DNA from: Chloroflexaceae bacterium
GTDB taxonomy: Bacteria; Chloroflexota; Chloroflexia; Chloroflexales; Chloroflexaceae
Assembly: GCA_012034075.1 (NCBI GenBank)
Contig: JAAURD010000021.1
Span: 1-38,312 of the forward strand
DNA: 38,312 nucleotides
Reading direction: 5' to 3'
In this document: piece after piece, positions 8,141-16,992 of the stretch
How the letters are laid out: each line of letters opens with the position of its first letter
How positions within the stretch are numbered: the first letter of the stretch is position 1
The notes under the pieces: model-generated
Seen by the model: the letters and a program-made list of their open reading frames with translations, nothing else
What the model was told of the DNA's origin: nothing
The model's database searches: none
Translations under genes and position numbers: made by a program

Positions 8141-8790
8141 TCCTCCTTTCGTGTATGGTAGTCGTAGCCGTCTGCCCGTTGCACGACGGTGCAGTGCCCA
8201 TGGGCAATGCCGTCGCGTGTGCCCACCCGAAACGACCCACTGGTACGAACGGCTACCCGCCCGACGTGGGTGCCCTGGTGTTTGCCACGCGGCACCACGG
8301 CCCGCACCACATCGCCCGTCTGGAAGCCACGTACCCGTTTCTGCGCCTTCGCGCTCGTACGGGGAAAGCCGTACTTGTCCATCCGGCACATCTGCCGGGT
8401 GCCGTGGCCCATCGCCCGAATGGTGAGAACCGGCATCTCCGGACCGAGCCGCACCTGCTCGCCGCTTTCTGCGACACAGGCCGCATCGATCCAGTGGGCT
8501 TTCGGGTAGCCCTGCTGCGTGCGGTTGTACTTCGTGCGCCCGCCGCTGCCGCATGCGATAGGCAGTCCCATTGCCTTCAGTCGTTCGTACCACCGCCAGC
8601 GCGTGGCGTTCACCGCTGCCGCGTCTTTGAGGGGCTGTTTCGCCTGCGCCTGAATATCGGGATACCCAAACTCAGCGGCGGTCTGTGCGCCTTTGCGCTG
8701 GTTGAACGCCTCGCAAGAGCTGGCGCGCCGTGCCGGGGTGGCAGGGCATCAGCGGTTGCTGTTCTTGTCCAATACCAAAACGTGGTGCAT
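8116..8790 (-). pseudogene. iscB: IscB RNA-guided nuclease, internal deletion and frameshift
   Basis: The C-terminal half is clear IscB: NQRKGAQTAAEFGYPDIQAQ, AKQPLKDAAAVNATRW, GSGGRTKYNRTQQGYPKAHW then IDAACV (RuvC-III region), ATGHG-like AMGHGTRQMCRMDKYGFPRT and a final TGDVVRAVVPRGKHQGTHVG then RVAVRTSGSF. The N-terminus from ATG 8790 reads HHVLVLDKNS, then after a one-base shift QPLMPCHPGTARQLL, the usual IscB PLMP domain. Between ARQLL and the NQRKG that normally follows the HNH domain everything is missing (near 8705), removing RuvC-I, the bridge helix, RuvC-II and HNH. The nuclease is therefore inactive. The remaining parts retain the PLMP end and the RNA-binding C-terminal module. Confidence 0.9.
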
Positions 8791-9040
8791 CTGTTACCTC
8801 TTGCTTTCTTGCCTTGCGGCAGTAAGGTGAGCCTCGACCATGTTCAACCGGCTTGTTGCGGGCACGACACGGGCTTACGCGCATCGTCCTGGTTCATCGT
8901 GCCCGATAGGGCCTGGGGCTGGCTCGCGCACCCCAGGGTATCGTGACCGGCTGAACGGAGCCCGAAACCGGGCTACGTCTGGTCATACCTCGGCTTGCTC
9001 GCCGGAGCGTGCAAGCCGCCTGACTTCAGTCAGTGCGGTG
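8791..9040 (-). ncRNA. Candidate omega-RNA of the IscB element
   Basis: The roughly 250 bases directly upstream of iscB code for nothing and are packed with perfect stems. They are CGGGCACGA 8859-8867 with TCGTGCCCG 8897-8905; CCTGGGG 8912-8918 with CCCCAGG 8931-8937; AGCCCG 8959-8964 with CGGGCT 8969-8974, closed further out by TGACC 8944-8948 with GGTCA 8981-8985; CGGCTTGC 8991-8998 with GCAAGCCG 9011-9018; CTGAC 9020-9024 with GTCAG 9029-9033. In characterised IscB systems the omega-RNA occupies this position, with the guide at its 5' end drawn from the flank of the element; here that flank would be just beyond 9040. The stems are undamaged although the protein is deleted. Boundaries are approximate. 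Confidence 0.65.
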
Positions 9041-9297
9041 TATGACATCGATATCAATACGCTACAGAAGGACTACATCACACCGGTACTATGGGACAGT
9101 ACTAGAAATAACCAGGACTATTGGTGCGCAAAATACCCTTTCAGGATATACATAAACGTTACTCACAAGTAACACCAGAAACTATCATGGAATCATAGCA
9201 TATGTCTGGTATGACGATGCTGTTACCTTCTCTAAACTAGTGTATACGATCAATGATTTTCTATGTGGGGAGGCTACCAGACAGAAAGGATACAATC

Positions 9298-9594
9298 ATG
9301 GCAACGCTTTTAAAAGTTGGCAATACGTTTATCAATCTTGATACGGTTACTGAAATACACAGCTACGAGCTGAATGGTTGGAATGTTATTATGTATTATA
9401 CTGCTACTGGCTACCGCGATGATGGAGAACCCATGCAAGATTTTGAGCACTTCACCGGTGAAGATGCCGAAGCCCTGCGCATGTGGTTTGAACGGAACTC
9501 AACTGACGTGCTGGCCTGGTATCGCCGTCAGAACAATGGTCATAATGGTCGCATTGTCTACCGTGATGCCGAACAGTTGCTCGAAGCCTTTTAA
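9298..9594 (+). CDS. Hypothetical protein, 98 residues
   Basis: I do not recognise a family. The start at 9298 (MATLLKVGNTFINLDTVTEI) is preferred over the longer frame from 9253 because AGAAAGGA lies nine to sixteen bases upstream and the sequence then begins with a compact beta-rich segment. The protein is acidic and soluble, with strand-like runs (NVIMYYTATG) and a helix (DAEALRMWFERNSTDVLAWY). It stands alone between the IscB element and the converging malic enzyme gene, with which it shares a GC-rich hairpin terminator. The N-terminal block resembles small proteins that report a local 'value plus strand' fold, but no function can be given. Confidence 0.7.
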   Translation: MATLLKVGNTFINLDTVTEIHSYELNGWNVIMYYTATGYRDDGEPMQDFEHFTGEDAEALRMWFERNSTDVLAWYRRQNNGHNGRIVYRDAEQLLEAF

Positions 9595-9618
9595 AGAGCG
9601 TATCAACATATGGATTGT

Positions 9619-9642
9619 CGGGGCGCCGCGTGCGGTGCCCCG
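9619..9642. terminator. Bidirectional hairpin terminator
   Basis: GGGGCGCCGC (9620-9629) pairs with GCGGTGCCCC (9632-9641) with one G-T position, plus a closing C-G pair. It lies between two converging genes (stops at 9594 and 9661) and can serve both. No T-tract follows. Confidence 0.6.
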
Positions 9643-9660
9643 ATGGGATACATCGAGTGG

Positions 9661-11076
9661 CTAGAGCGACCGCCGCGCCACGCCGCTTTGCACTGCTTCG
9701 TGGGCTAGAGCCGAGGCAATCGCCGGTACCACCGAACGGTTAAAGACACTTGGAATAATATAGTCTTCGCTAATTTCGGCCGGGGCTATCACGTTGGCAA
9801 GCGCTTCGGCAGCAGCGAGCAGCATCCCCGGTGTAATGCGCTCTGCTCGTGCATCGAGCGCCCCGCGGTAAATACCCGGAAAGCTCAGGGCATTGTTGAT
9901 CTGATTGGCATAGTCTGATCGGCCAGTAGCCACAACGCGGGCATAATGTACAAGCCATTCGGGATCGCCTTCGGGCACCGGGTTTGCCAGCGCAAAGACA
10001 ATCGCATCGTTGCCCATCTGTTGGAGCATTTCGGGTGTCAACAGGTTGCCCACTGAAACTCCGATAAAGACATCAGCCCCCTGGAGGGCATCTGTCAGGC
10101 TACCGCGGCGTCCCTCGCGGTTGGTCATGTCGGCGATGAGCTGTTTGGCCGGTGGTAACGGCCCGCGATCATCGTTGATGGCAATAATGCCTTTGCTATC
10201 ACATGCGGTGATTTCGCCTACACTAGCCTGATGCAAGGTTTTGATAATAGCGGTGCCGGCTGCACCTGCACCATTGAGCACGACCCGAATATCACCGATA
10301 TGTTTATCGACCAGTGCCAGGGCATTGCGCAGTGCGGCCAGCACGACCACCGCGGTACCATGCTGGTCATCGTGCATCACCGGGATATCGAGTGCCTCGA
10401 TCAGTCTTTCCTCTACATCAAAACACTTGGGAGCGGCTATATCCTCTAAATTGATACAGCCGAAGACCGGGGCAATTTGCTCAACCGTTGCTACAATCAC
10501 ATCTGGGTCCTGGCTCTGCAAACAGATGGGGTAGGCATCAATATCGGCAAACTCTTTGAGCAAAATGGCTTTGCCCTCCATGACCGGTAAGGCTGCCGCT
10601 GCACCAAGATTGCCCAATCCCAGAATGGCACTGCCATCGCTCACAATCGCGACATTGTTGCGTTTAATCGTCAGCGTATACACCGCTTCTGGATCATCGG
10701 CAATGGCGCGACAAATTCGCGCAACACCGGGGGTATAGGCCAGCGAGAGATCATCACGGGTTTTGAGCGGTACACGGCTCTGGATCGCCAGCTTGCCGCC
10801 CAGATGCGAGAGAAAGACGCGATCACTGGTATGCAACACCGCAATCCCAGCAATGCGATTGATTTCGGTGATGATTTGCTCACCATGCTGTTCATCCTGA
10901 ACCTGTACCGTAATATCGCGTACCAGCAAGGCGCCATCGCCTTCGATCCGAACCGCATCGACTGCACCAATATTGCCACCGGTATCACCAATAACCGTGG
11001 CAAGTTTGCCCAGCATGCCTGGCTTATTCTGTATCTGGCAGCGGAGCGTGATCGTATATGCCACACCTTTCGACAT
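9661..11076 (-). CDS. NAD(P)-dependent malic enzyme with N-terminal ACT domain
   Basis: Oxidative decarboxylation of malate to pyruvate in the cytosol. The N-terminal ~85 residues form an ACT domain (YTITLRCQIQNKPGMLGKLA ... GNIGAVDAV), expected to bind a regulatory amino acid or similar effector. The malic enzyme core follows with SLAYTPGVARICRAIADDP, LKEFADIDAYPICL, MHDDQHGTAVVVLAAL, the nucleotide-binding GAGAAG and FALANPVPE. The start at 11076 is set by the strong ribosome site GAGGAGGA about six bases upstream and by the family N-terminus; the open frame continues 36 codons further but without a site. At 471 residues it is complete and free of frameshifts. Monocistronic. Cofactor preference (NAD or NADP) cannot be read reliably. 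Confidence 0.93.
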   Translation of the reverse strand: MSKGVAYTITLRCQIQNKPGMLGKLATVIGDTGGNIGAVDAVRIEGDGALLVRDITVQVQDEQHGEQIITEINRIAGIAVLHTSDRVFLSHLGGKLAIQSRVPLKTRDDLSLAYTPGVARICRAIADDPEAVYTLTIKRNNVAIVSDGSAILGLGNLGAAAALPVMEGKAILLKEFADIDAYPICLQSQDPDVIVATVEQIAPVFGCINLEDIAAPKCFDVEERLIEALDIPVMHDDQHGTAVVVLAALRNALALVDKHIGDIRVVLNGAGAAGTAIIKTLHQASVGEITACDSKGIIAINDDRGPLPPAKQLIADMTNREGRRGSLTDALQGADVFIGVSVGNLLTPEMLQQMGNDAIVFALANPVPEGDPEWLVHYARVVATGRSDYANQINNALSFPGIYRGALDARAERITPGMLLAAAEALANVIAPAEISEDYIIPSVFNRSVVPAIASALAHEAVQSGVARRSL

Positions 11077-11545
11077 AAAATCCTCCTCGAGGCGATGCTC
11101 GTGTGTTCTGACCGTACAAATGTGTAGCGGTCGTCGTCTTAACGGTTGCGCACCAGTGTTGCGCAACCGGGCATAGGCAACCACTATGCCAGAGCTATAC
11201 TACCATAAGTCCGGAACATATGCTGTCATCGCAACAAGCAACCTCCGATAGTTTGAGTAATTCCATTGTTCAATTCCGTTCCCTCGTACTGCCTGGTACG
11301 GAAACGGAGATATTGCGCATTGTAATTGGGGCGTATGGTGTAAGTGATAGCCCTGCATGCTGATGGGAATGCACCTTGTATGATGTGGCATTATGCCCAC
11401 AATATAGTGACCTGTTCGGTCAAGCGTGCGCTCGAACACTTGAAGATATCGAGTATACTATATGGTAGTATGAAAAGAGGATGCAGCAGCCGTCACTCAC
11501 CGCCAAGGTTCAATGTCATAATCGCTGCTTCAACACGGTAGGAAC
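11077..11545. other. Divergent intergenic region
   Basis: This spacer carries the divergent promoters of the malic enzyme (leftward) and the trypsin-STAND gene (rightward). A TATACT box at 11454-11459 could serve the rightward gene, but I see no good -35 at the proper distance. No coding sequence with family features is visible. A ribosome site AGGA precedes the ATG at 11546. Confidence 0.4.
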
Positions 11546-14500
11546 ATGGGCAATATCATTCGATTACAAAACCTGCGCGATTGTACCGTTCAAATTCGCC
11601 ATAGAACGACCGATGTCTTGATTGGCCTGGGTATTGTGGTTCGTATTGACGGTCTGCTGGTAACCTGTGCGCATGTGGTACGTGATGCCGGAGCCGACCC
11701 ACACAAACGCGATGATCAGGACGTTGGTATCGCGTTGCCACAGGTGACCGAACCAACCGCACAGCAACGGCGAGCCATCGTCGTTGCGGCTTTTCCCGAT
11801 CACGATGATGATCTCGTCTTGTTGAAACTCACTGGTGATGCTGTTTCGCTTGCGCCAGAACAAATCGCACGCCTTGGCAAGGCCGAACAATCTGAGCGAC
11901 ATACCTTTCGTTCACTGAGTTATGACCGACACGCGCCCGACAACGCACGCTTTGTCGAAGGTACCATCACCGGTGTGGTGGAATCGAAACAATCCGAACG
12001 ATTGCAGGCGCGACCGGTACAACTGAGCATCAAACAGGGCGTGTGGGCTTGAGCGGTGCAGCCGTGCTCGACGTTGAGGACAATCTGGTAGTCGGGATCA
12101 TCAACCAGGCATGGTCATTCGGTAGTGAAGACCAGTCAGCATGGTCGGTACAGGCGGTCAATACGCGTCTGCTGAGTCAGCCGCCATTCCTGGTTGCGGT
12201 ACAGAACGTTCCCTGGCCGATGCGCAGCGCACCGCAGCCATCAGTCGATGCGCAGAGCCAGGATGTTGCCAGTAGCCAGCAGGGGATGTCCTTGCATGGG
12301 CCACCGTCATGGGTTGACCCGTGGGTCGAACGCGCTGCTCCTATGCGTGCGCTTATGGCCGACTGGTCGGATCCTGGACAGCGAATGAGCACCATCGTGG
12401 GGGCCGGTGGCAATGGCAAAAGCACGCTGGTGTATCACTGGCTCCATTCATTACTGGATGATCGCCAACAACGCCAACCCGATGGGGTCTTCTGGTGGAA
12501 CTTTCGGGTGCGCCCATCGCTCGATACCTTTTTTGAGGAGGCCCTGCTCTTTATCAGTGGTCGTATGATCGACACACGTCAGTATACCTCGGCAGCAGCA
12601 CGCGTCGAGGTCATCGGCAACCTGTTGCAGCGTGGCTGCTATCTCTTTGTCCTCGATGGTCTGGATGTGTTGCAATACGCAGAGGGTCCGCGGTATGGGC
12701 TACTCCAAAGTGGTACCGTCCGGCAGTTTCTCTGCTATCTGGCGCTGGCGAACCATGACTCGGCGGGAGTCATTACCAGTCGGCTGCCGGTGCTCGATCT
12801 CATTGACTATCAGACCGTCCATCAGCACTGGCTTGATCCGTTTGCACCAGCAGAGGCGCGATCACTCTTGCAACAGATGCAGATTCAAGGGCCAGATGTT
12901 GCATTCAATCTGGTGATCAGCGATTGGCACTTCCACCCGCTGACCCTGCGCCTGATCGGCACCTACCTGAACACCTGGCACAACCAGGATATCACCGCAA
13001 TGAGCAATGTCCCACCGCCAGAACCAGTCCATCAGGAGACTGCAACCGTAACGCAAACAGACTCACTGGAAACCAATGTCAATCATTTGCTCCAGCAGTT
13101 CGATGTCCATCTGACCGAATCGGAGCGCACGTTTTTGATGCTGCTCAGTGCCTTTCGCGAACCAGTGGATGATATGATTTTAGAGCGCGTCTTCCTCGCC
13201 CGGCCCGGCGTCTTCGACCGGTTACGCCGCCGTCGCTATTATGCATTTCTGTCACCTCTGACCATGCTCAATACCATCGGGTTTCAAGCGCTGATCAATC
13301 GACTGATGAGCTATGGATTGGTCTCATACAACCAGCATACCCACTGTTATACCATGCATCCGTTTATTTATGCTCATTATTATGCATTATTGTGTGGTTA
13401 TACAACCACTGAAACAACAAAACGAGTGCGCATGGTGGCCCGGACAGAAAGTGATCCGACTCGATCACAGATGCAAGCAGTCCATCTTTCGATTAAAGAT
13501 TTCTATCTGGCAACGGCTGGTGATATCCCACGTTTTGCAACGTTGAGCGACCTGGCACCCCTGTTTGAGTCCGTGTACCATGCCTGTTGTGCGACCACCT
13601 ACAGTGAGGCCCTTCGCATCTATCAACAGCAGATTGAGCAGGGCGAACGGCAGACTCTCAGTCACCAACTGGGCGCTTATGAAACACTTTTGAGTTTGAT
13701 GCTGGCATTCTTTCCAGATCATCACCCGACCCACGAAACCGATTTGCATGATCCATCGATGAAAGAACAACTGCTTGACAGGATGGGCTTCTGCCTGCTG
13801 AGTCTGGAACGGCTGCAGGAAGCTATTCCATTCTATGAGCACAAAAACTCACTGGCTTTAAGCACCGAAGATTGGTATCATGCCAGCATTGGCTACCGCA
13901 ACCTCTCCGGGCTACATCTGGCAACTGGCAACCTCATAGCCGGTGCCGATACCGCCAGTGCGGCCCTCAACCTGGCACGTCGGCTGGACAATCGCCACGG
14001 CGAACTGGCGGCACTGGTCTATTATGCCTGGGCCACCCATCTACGTGGCGACCGCGAAACCGCACGGCAATCCTTCGAGGAGGCAGAAGCCTTGCAACAG
14101 GCAATAGAACCCGGCCAGCAACATCTGGTCAGCCAGAATGGTATCTGGTATGCCGAATATTTGCGTCGTCATGGTGAAGTGAGCTATGCCCAGGAGATTA
14201 CCGAAGTCAACCTGACCATCTGTAGCACGCGACACTGGCTCAAATCGCTGAGCCAGTGTCAGTGCCTGCTTGGCGAACTCGCAGCCGATGCTGGTGACCA
14301 TGAAGTGGCCCAGCGCTCTTTTGATGAAGCATTGATCTCGGCCCGCAGCATTGAGCACCGGCCAGCATTGATCGAGGTGTTGCTCGCCCGTGGTCGTTGG
14401 GGCGCACGTTACCATCAGGAGGCTGCTGTAATCGGCTTATCAACCGCTCGTAGTAACCTGGAAGAAGCCTGGAATGCAGTTCTGATCGGTGGCTATCGCT

Positions 14501-14679
14501 TGTACGAGGTTGATCTGCGGGTGGGTCTGGCCTGGCTGCACCTGGCCGATGGCGATACGACGGCGGCCCTGGAACAGGCCCGCTATGTGCAACGCTTGAG
14601 TAGCTTGTTGGGCTATCATTGGGGCGATGTTGATGCTGCTACCATTATCGATAGTATATCTTCCGTTGGCACAACGTAA
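11546..14679 (+). CDS. Trypsin-like protease / STAND NTPase / TPR protein (one frameshift)
   Basis: Three modules read in order across one shift near 12040. First is a trypsin-like protease with the complete triad: His43 in VTCAHVV, Asp89 in DDDLVLLKL and Ser in GLSGAAVLD, the Ser lying just past the shift. Next is a STAND NTPase with Walker A GAGGNGKST (about 12397-12426), Walker B FVLDGLDVL (about 12650), sensor ITSR, and the HPLTLRLIG element, followed by a winged-helix-like segment (LTESERTFLMLLSAFREP). The last ~370 residues are TPR-like helices (ERLQEAIPFYEHKNSLAL, GNLIAGADTASAALNLARRL, GDRETARQSFEEAEALQQ). One added C (GGGCGTG to GGGCCGTG) restores K-Q-G-R-V-G-L-S-G and a 1044-residue protein. 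This protease-switch-sensor layout is that of NLR-like and programmed-death or antiviral STAND proteins; the TPRs would sense a trigger and release the protease. That role is inference. Confidence 0.85.
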
Positions 14680-14699
14680 CACGCGGGAGCCGCTCCACA

Positions 14700-15185
14700 A
14701 TGCTGTTTGGCAACCCACCTGGCGCTAACCGCAACATGGGTGTTTCGTTCCACCAGACCGATAATCATGATACAATGATGGCGATGAGAGATTGTGTTAT
14801 GGATATGGAAAGTACCATCATGCCTGATCGATTGCCGCTCCCCCAGACCAGCACGGTTGCCTGTACCAACCGCAGCGATTGCCAGCAGAACGATTCGGGC
14901 AGCATGGCATGCTGTTGCCAGGGTGAATGCCGTGGTGGGGGCATACCGGTGTATGCCGTGACCGATATCGAGCGTTGTTATCCAGGCGAATGGCTGGCCC
15001 TGCTCCTGCCACCGGGTGAAGATCAGTATCAGCCAGAACATGGCATTCTGGTGGCGCACAGTCGCAGTGATAGCGATGTCTGGCAAACAGTGATGACGAT
15101 TCCGGACCAACATCTGATCCATGTCTATTTTAATGGCACCTGGGACATGTATTGGCAATGGGCCGATACACATCTTGAGGAGTAA
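14700..15185 (+). CDS. Hypothetical Cys-rich protein
   Basis: The C-terminal ~85 residues (GIPVYAVTDIERCYPGEWLA, LLPPGEDQYQPEHGILVAHS, then DVWQTVMTIPDQHLIHVYF) look like a small globular domain of the 'PGxWxAL ... GxLxAHS' type seen in many uncharacterised bacterial proteins. It is preceded by a cluster of cysteines (CTNRSDCQ, MACCCQGEC) that could bind metal. The start is uncertain. 14700 gives 161 residues, but Met34 at 14799 is more plausible because a GAGAG ribosome-site-like run precedes it and a TACAAT box lies at about 14770. The stop is seven bases before the TTG of the O-methyltransferase, so the two are likely an operon. No function can be assigned. Confidence 0.6.
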   Translation: MLFGNPPGANRNMGVSFHQTDNHDTMMAMRDCVMDMESTIMPDRLPLPQTSTVACTNRSDCQQNDSGSMACCCQGECRGGGIPVYAVTDIERCYPGEWLALLLPPGEDQYQPEHGILVAHSRSDSDVWQTVMTIPDQHLIHVYFNGTWDMYWQWADTHLEE

Positions 15186-15191
15186 AACACC

Positions 15192-15860
15192 TTGAACGAA
15201 GAGCTTTTTCATGCGGTTGATCAGTATATTCAAGACCTCTTTGTACCGGCTGATCCCATTCTGGAGGAGATTCGCCAGAATGCTCGGTCAGCTGGGCTGC
15301 CAGCTATCAGTGTAACCGCAAACCAGGGAATGTTGCTGTACATGCTTGCCCGTCTGTGTCGTGCCCGGCGCATCCTCGAAGTTGGCACGTTGGCAGGCTA
15401 TAGTACCATCTGGATGGCTCGTGCATTGCCGCACGATGGGCAACTGGTGAGCATCGAACATCATCAACTGCATGCCCAGATAGCCCGTGCCAATATTGCC
15501 CGTGCCGGGTTATCGCATATCATCGAGGTCCGTGAAGGATCTGCACTGGAAATCTTGCCGCAGATTGCTGAGGAAGGAGCGTCATCGTTTGATATGGTCT
15601 TCCTCGATGCCGATAAACCAGCGATGACTGACTATCTCCACTGGTCGTTGCAGTTGCTCCGTCCTGGTGGGCTGCTCGTCGCCGATAACGCCATTATGAA
15701 GGGCAACGTCGTTGACGCCGAAAATACCGATGCAGCCGTGGAGGGCATGCGGCGATTTAACGAAGCTCTTGCTGCCCATGAACAGATCACTTCGACAATC
15801 CTGCCAATGGTCGGGTTAAAAGGCTATGATGGCATCGCTATTGGCATGGTACGTGACTAA
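15192..15860 (+). CDS. SAM-dependent O-methyltransferase (catechol/caffeoyl-CoA type)
   Basis: This is a class I methyltransferase of the cation-dependent O-methyltransferase family (PF01596-like). Visible motifs are the SAM loop ILEVGTLAGYSTIWMARAL, the acidic residue after SIEHH, the metal-binding DMVFLDADKPAMTDYL and GGLLVADNAIMKG, where Asp, Asp and Asn hold the divalent cation in the family. At 222 residues it is full length. It starts with TTG; GAGGAG eleven bases upstream, overlapping the end of the previous gene, supports that start. The acceptor substrate is unknown. It follows the Cys-rich unknown gene and precedes another unknown gene by 20 bases. Confidence 0.9.
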   Translation: MNEELFHAVDQYIQDLFVPADPILEEIRQNARSAGLPAISVTANQGMLLYMLARLCRARRILEVGTLAGYSTIWMARALPHDGQLVSIEHHQLHAQIARANIARAGLSHIIEVREGSALEILPQIAEEGASSFDMVFLDADKPAMTDYLHWSLQLLRPGGLLVADNAIMKGNVVDAENTDAAVEGMRRFNEALAAHEQITSTILPMVGLKGYDGIAIGMVRD

Positions 15861-15880
15861 CGTCTGGTGGTACCCCTATT

Positions 15881-16303
15881 ATGTCCGGTCGTTACGCTGA
15901 ACTCTACCGTCGCGCCCGACAGGCGCTTGAGGCCGATGCCGAGGCACGTCTTGAGCGCCCTTTGACTCTGCATGAACGCAATCTCTTTCGCAACTGTGGA
16001 ACCTTGACCATGCTTGATAAACTGGGCATGACGATTTATAGCGCTCATGATGCCGAGGAGCTTGCACAGAAGTTGGCCACTACTTCTATGCAAGGACGCT
16101 TTCGGCTGGCACTCACCGAGTTGACGATGCGTCTGGAACAGACGCTCAGCCGGAGCATCACGGCTACCGAACAGGAAGCGCTTGGAAAACTGGCCAATAT
16201 TGAAGAGTTCTGGGATTTTGAACAGCAGATACATACAACCAATTCTGCTGACCGCGAAGCGACATTTCAGCTTTTGTTACGCCAGGTTCGGTCACGACAA
16301 TAG
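15881..16303 (+). CDS. Hypothetical protein, 140 residues
   Basis: I recognise no family. The protein is almost wholly helical and charged (YAELYRRARQALEADAEARL, ELAQKLATTSMQGRFRLALT), without membrane segments or a signal peptide. It starts 20 bases after the O-methyltransferase stop, so it is probably the last gene of that transcript, although no ribosome site is obvious before the ATG. A perfect 13-bp hairpin lies 27 bases beyond its stop. Confidence 0.65.
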   Translation: MSGRYAELYRRARQALEADAEARLERPLTLHERNLFRNCGTLTMLDKLGMTIYSAHDAEELAQKLATTSMQGRFRLALTELTMRLEQTLSRSITATEQEALGKLANIEEFWDFEQQIHTTNSADREATFQLLLRQVRSRQ

Positions 16304-16329
16304 TATAACCGGGAAACATGGTATAAAAC

Positions 16330-16364
16330 CGTAACCTCCAGGCGGTTGCTACCTGGAGGTTACG
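16330..16364. terminator. Perfect 13-bp hairpin between convergent genes
   Basis: CGTAACCTCCAGG (16330-16342) pairs with CCTGGAGGTTACG (16352-16364) around a nine-base loop. It sits between converging genes ending at 16303 and 16450 and can act on both. There is no T-tract, so intrinsic termination is likely but not certain. Confidence 0.6.
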
Positions 16365-16449
16365 ACAGCGCACATAGGTTATCTCGAAGAGGGTTTTCTG
16401 GGATATCTTGCTTGTCAGATGGATGGACTCTGGGTCACAGTAAGGATTC

Positions 16450-16638
16450 TTAGATCGAATACCAGACTTCTGTGCCACTTGGTCGCCATTCATCATAGGC
16501 TGTCAGTTGATGATAGCGCTCTTCATCCTGATCTGATTCGAGGTAAGCACGGGCACGTTCAATGACCGGACTTGATTGATCAGAAGGCCAGGATTCGACG
16601 AGTTCATGGAGCAGTTGACGCAATTCATATGTTGCCAT
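16450..16638 (-). CDS. Hypothetical small protein, 62 residues
   Basis: Not recognised. The start at 16638 is chosen because AAAGGGA lies about ten bases upstream and the frame before it is a hydrophobic run unlike a gene start. The peptide is acidic and helical (ELRQLLHELVESW, PVIERARAYLES), ending in an aromatic-rich tail TEVWYSI. Size and acidity would suit an antitoxin or a small regulator, but there is no toxin-like partner nearby, so this is not claimed. Confidence 0.5.
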   Translation of the reverse strand: MATYELRQLLHELVESWPSDQSSPVIERARAYLESDQDEERYHQLTAYDEWRPSGTEVWYSI

Positions 16639-16992
16639 AGGTGTTTCCCTTTCTGTAAAGATGACGATTACGATAAATATACTCATACATATCATCTATC
16701 GCTGGTGTTGGTAGACATTGGCGAAACAACGTTCTGTGCTGTTCGTTGTTTCGTGTAACAGCGAAAGAAAACGTATACTGTTGTAACTGTGGTGTAACTA
16801 TACCACGAAGTAACGTCGTTGTCAAGACCCTTGTTGCATTATTTTGGTATCGAGTTAACAATCTCTCCTCTGGTGCTCTGGTATGCACAGTAAAACAACA
16901 TGCAATGCAATGGTTTTATCTCCTGGTCAAAACGAACGTTGTATGGTAAGATAGCAGCAGGTTATTCAGAGATACACCAGAGAGGCAATGCG
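16639..16992. other. Divergent intergenic region
   Basis: The spacer between a leftward and a rightward small gene is AT-richer than its surroundings. It contains the candidate promoter at 16924-16952 and an isolated TATACT at about 16769-16774. No further gene is supported. Confidence 0.4.
16924..16952 (+). promoter_or_regulatory. Candidate housekeeping promoter for the small membrane protein
   Basis: TGGTCA (16924-16929), a 17-base spacer and TAAGAT (16947-16952) match the -35/-10 consensus at four of six positions each. The expected start of transcription is about 34 bases before the ATG at 16993. Confidence 0.4.

Larger units (their letters stand above)
8090..9045 (-). mobile_element. 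IscB-carrying IS200/IS605-like element, internally deleted
   Basis: This unit combines an end hairpin (8094-8140), a deleted iscB reading frame (8116-8790) and a structured candidate omega-RNA (8791-9040), in the order known for IscB loci: RNA upstream of the gene, terminal hairpin at its 3' end. No tnpA transposase is present, so it would have moved only in trans. It sits just upstream of the ECF sigma gene. The exact termini are inferred from the outermost structured sequence and are uncertain by tens of bases, especially on the right. Confidence 0.7.

Noticed and set aside
8059-8946. A 295-codon plus-strand open frame
   Set aside because: It lies on the opposite strand of clear IscB sequence and the structured RNA; it has no recognisable motif and is a GC-driven shadow.
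16450-16638. A toxin-antitoxin module
   Set aside because: Only a small acidic protein is present; there is no overlapping or adjacent toxin-like gene.
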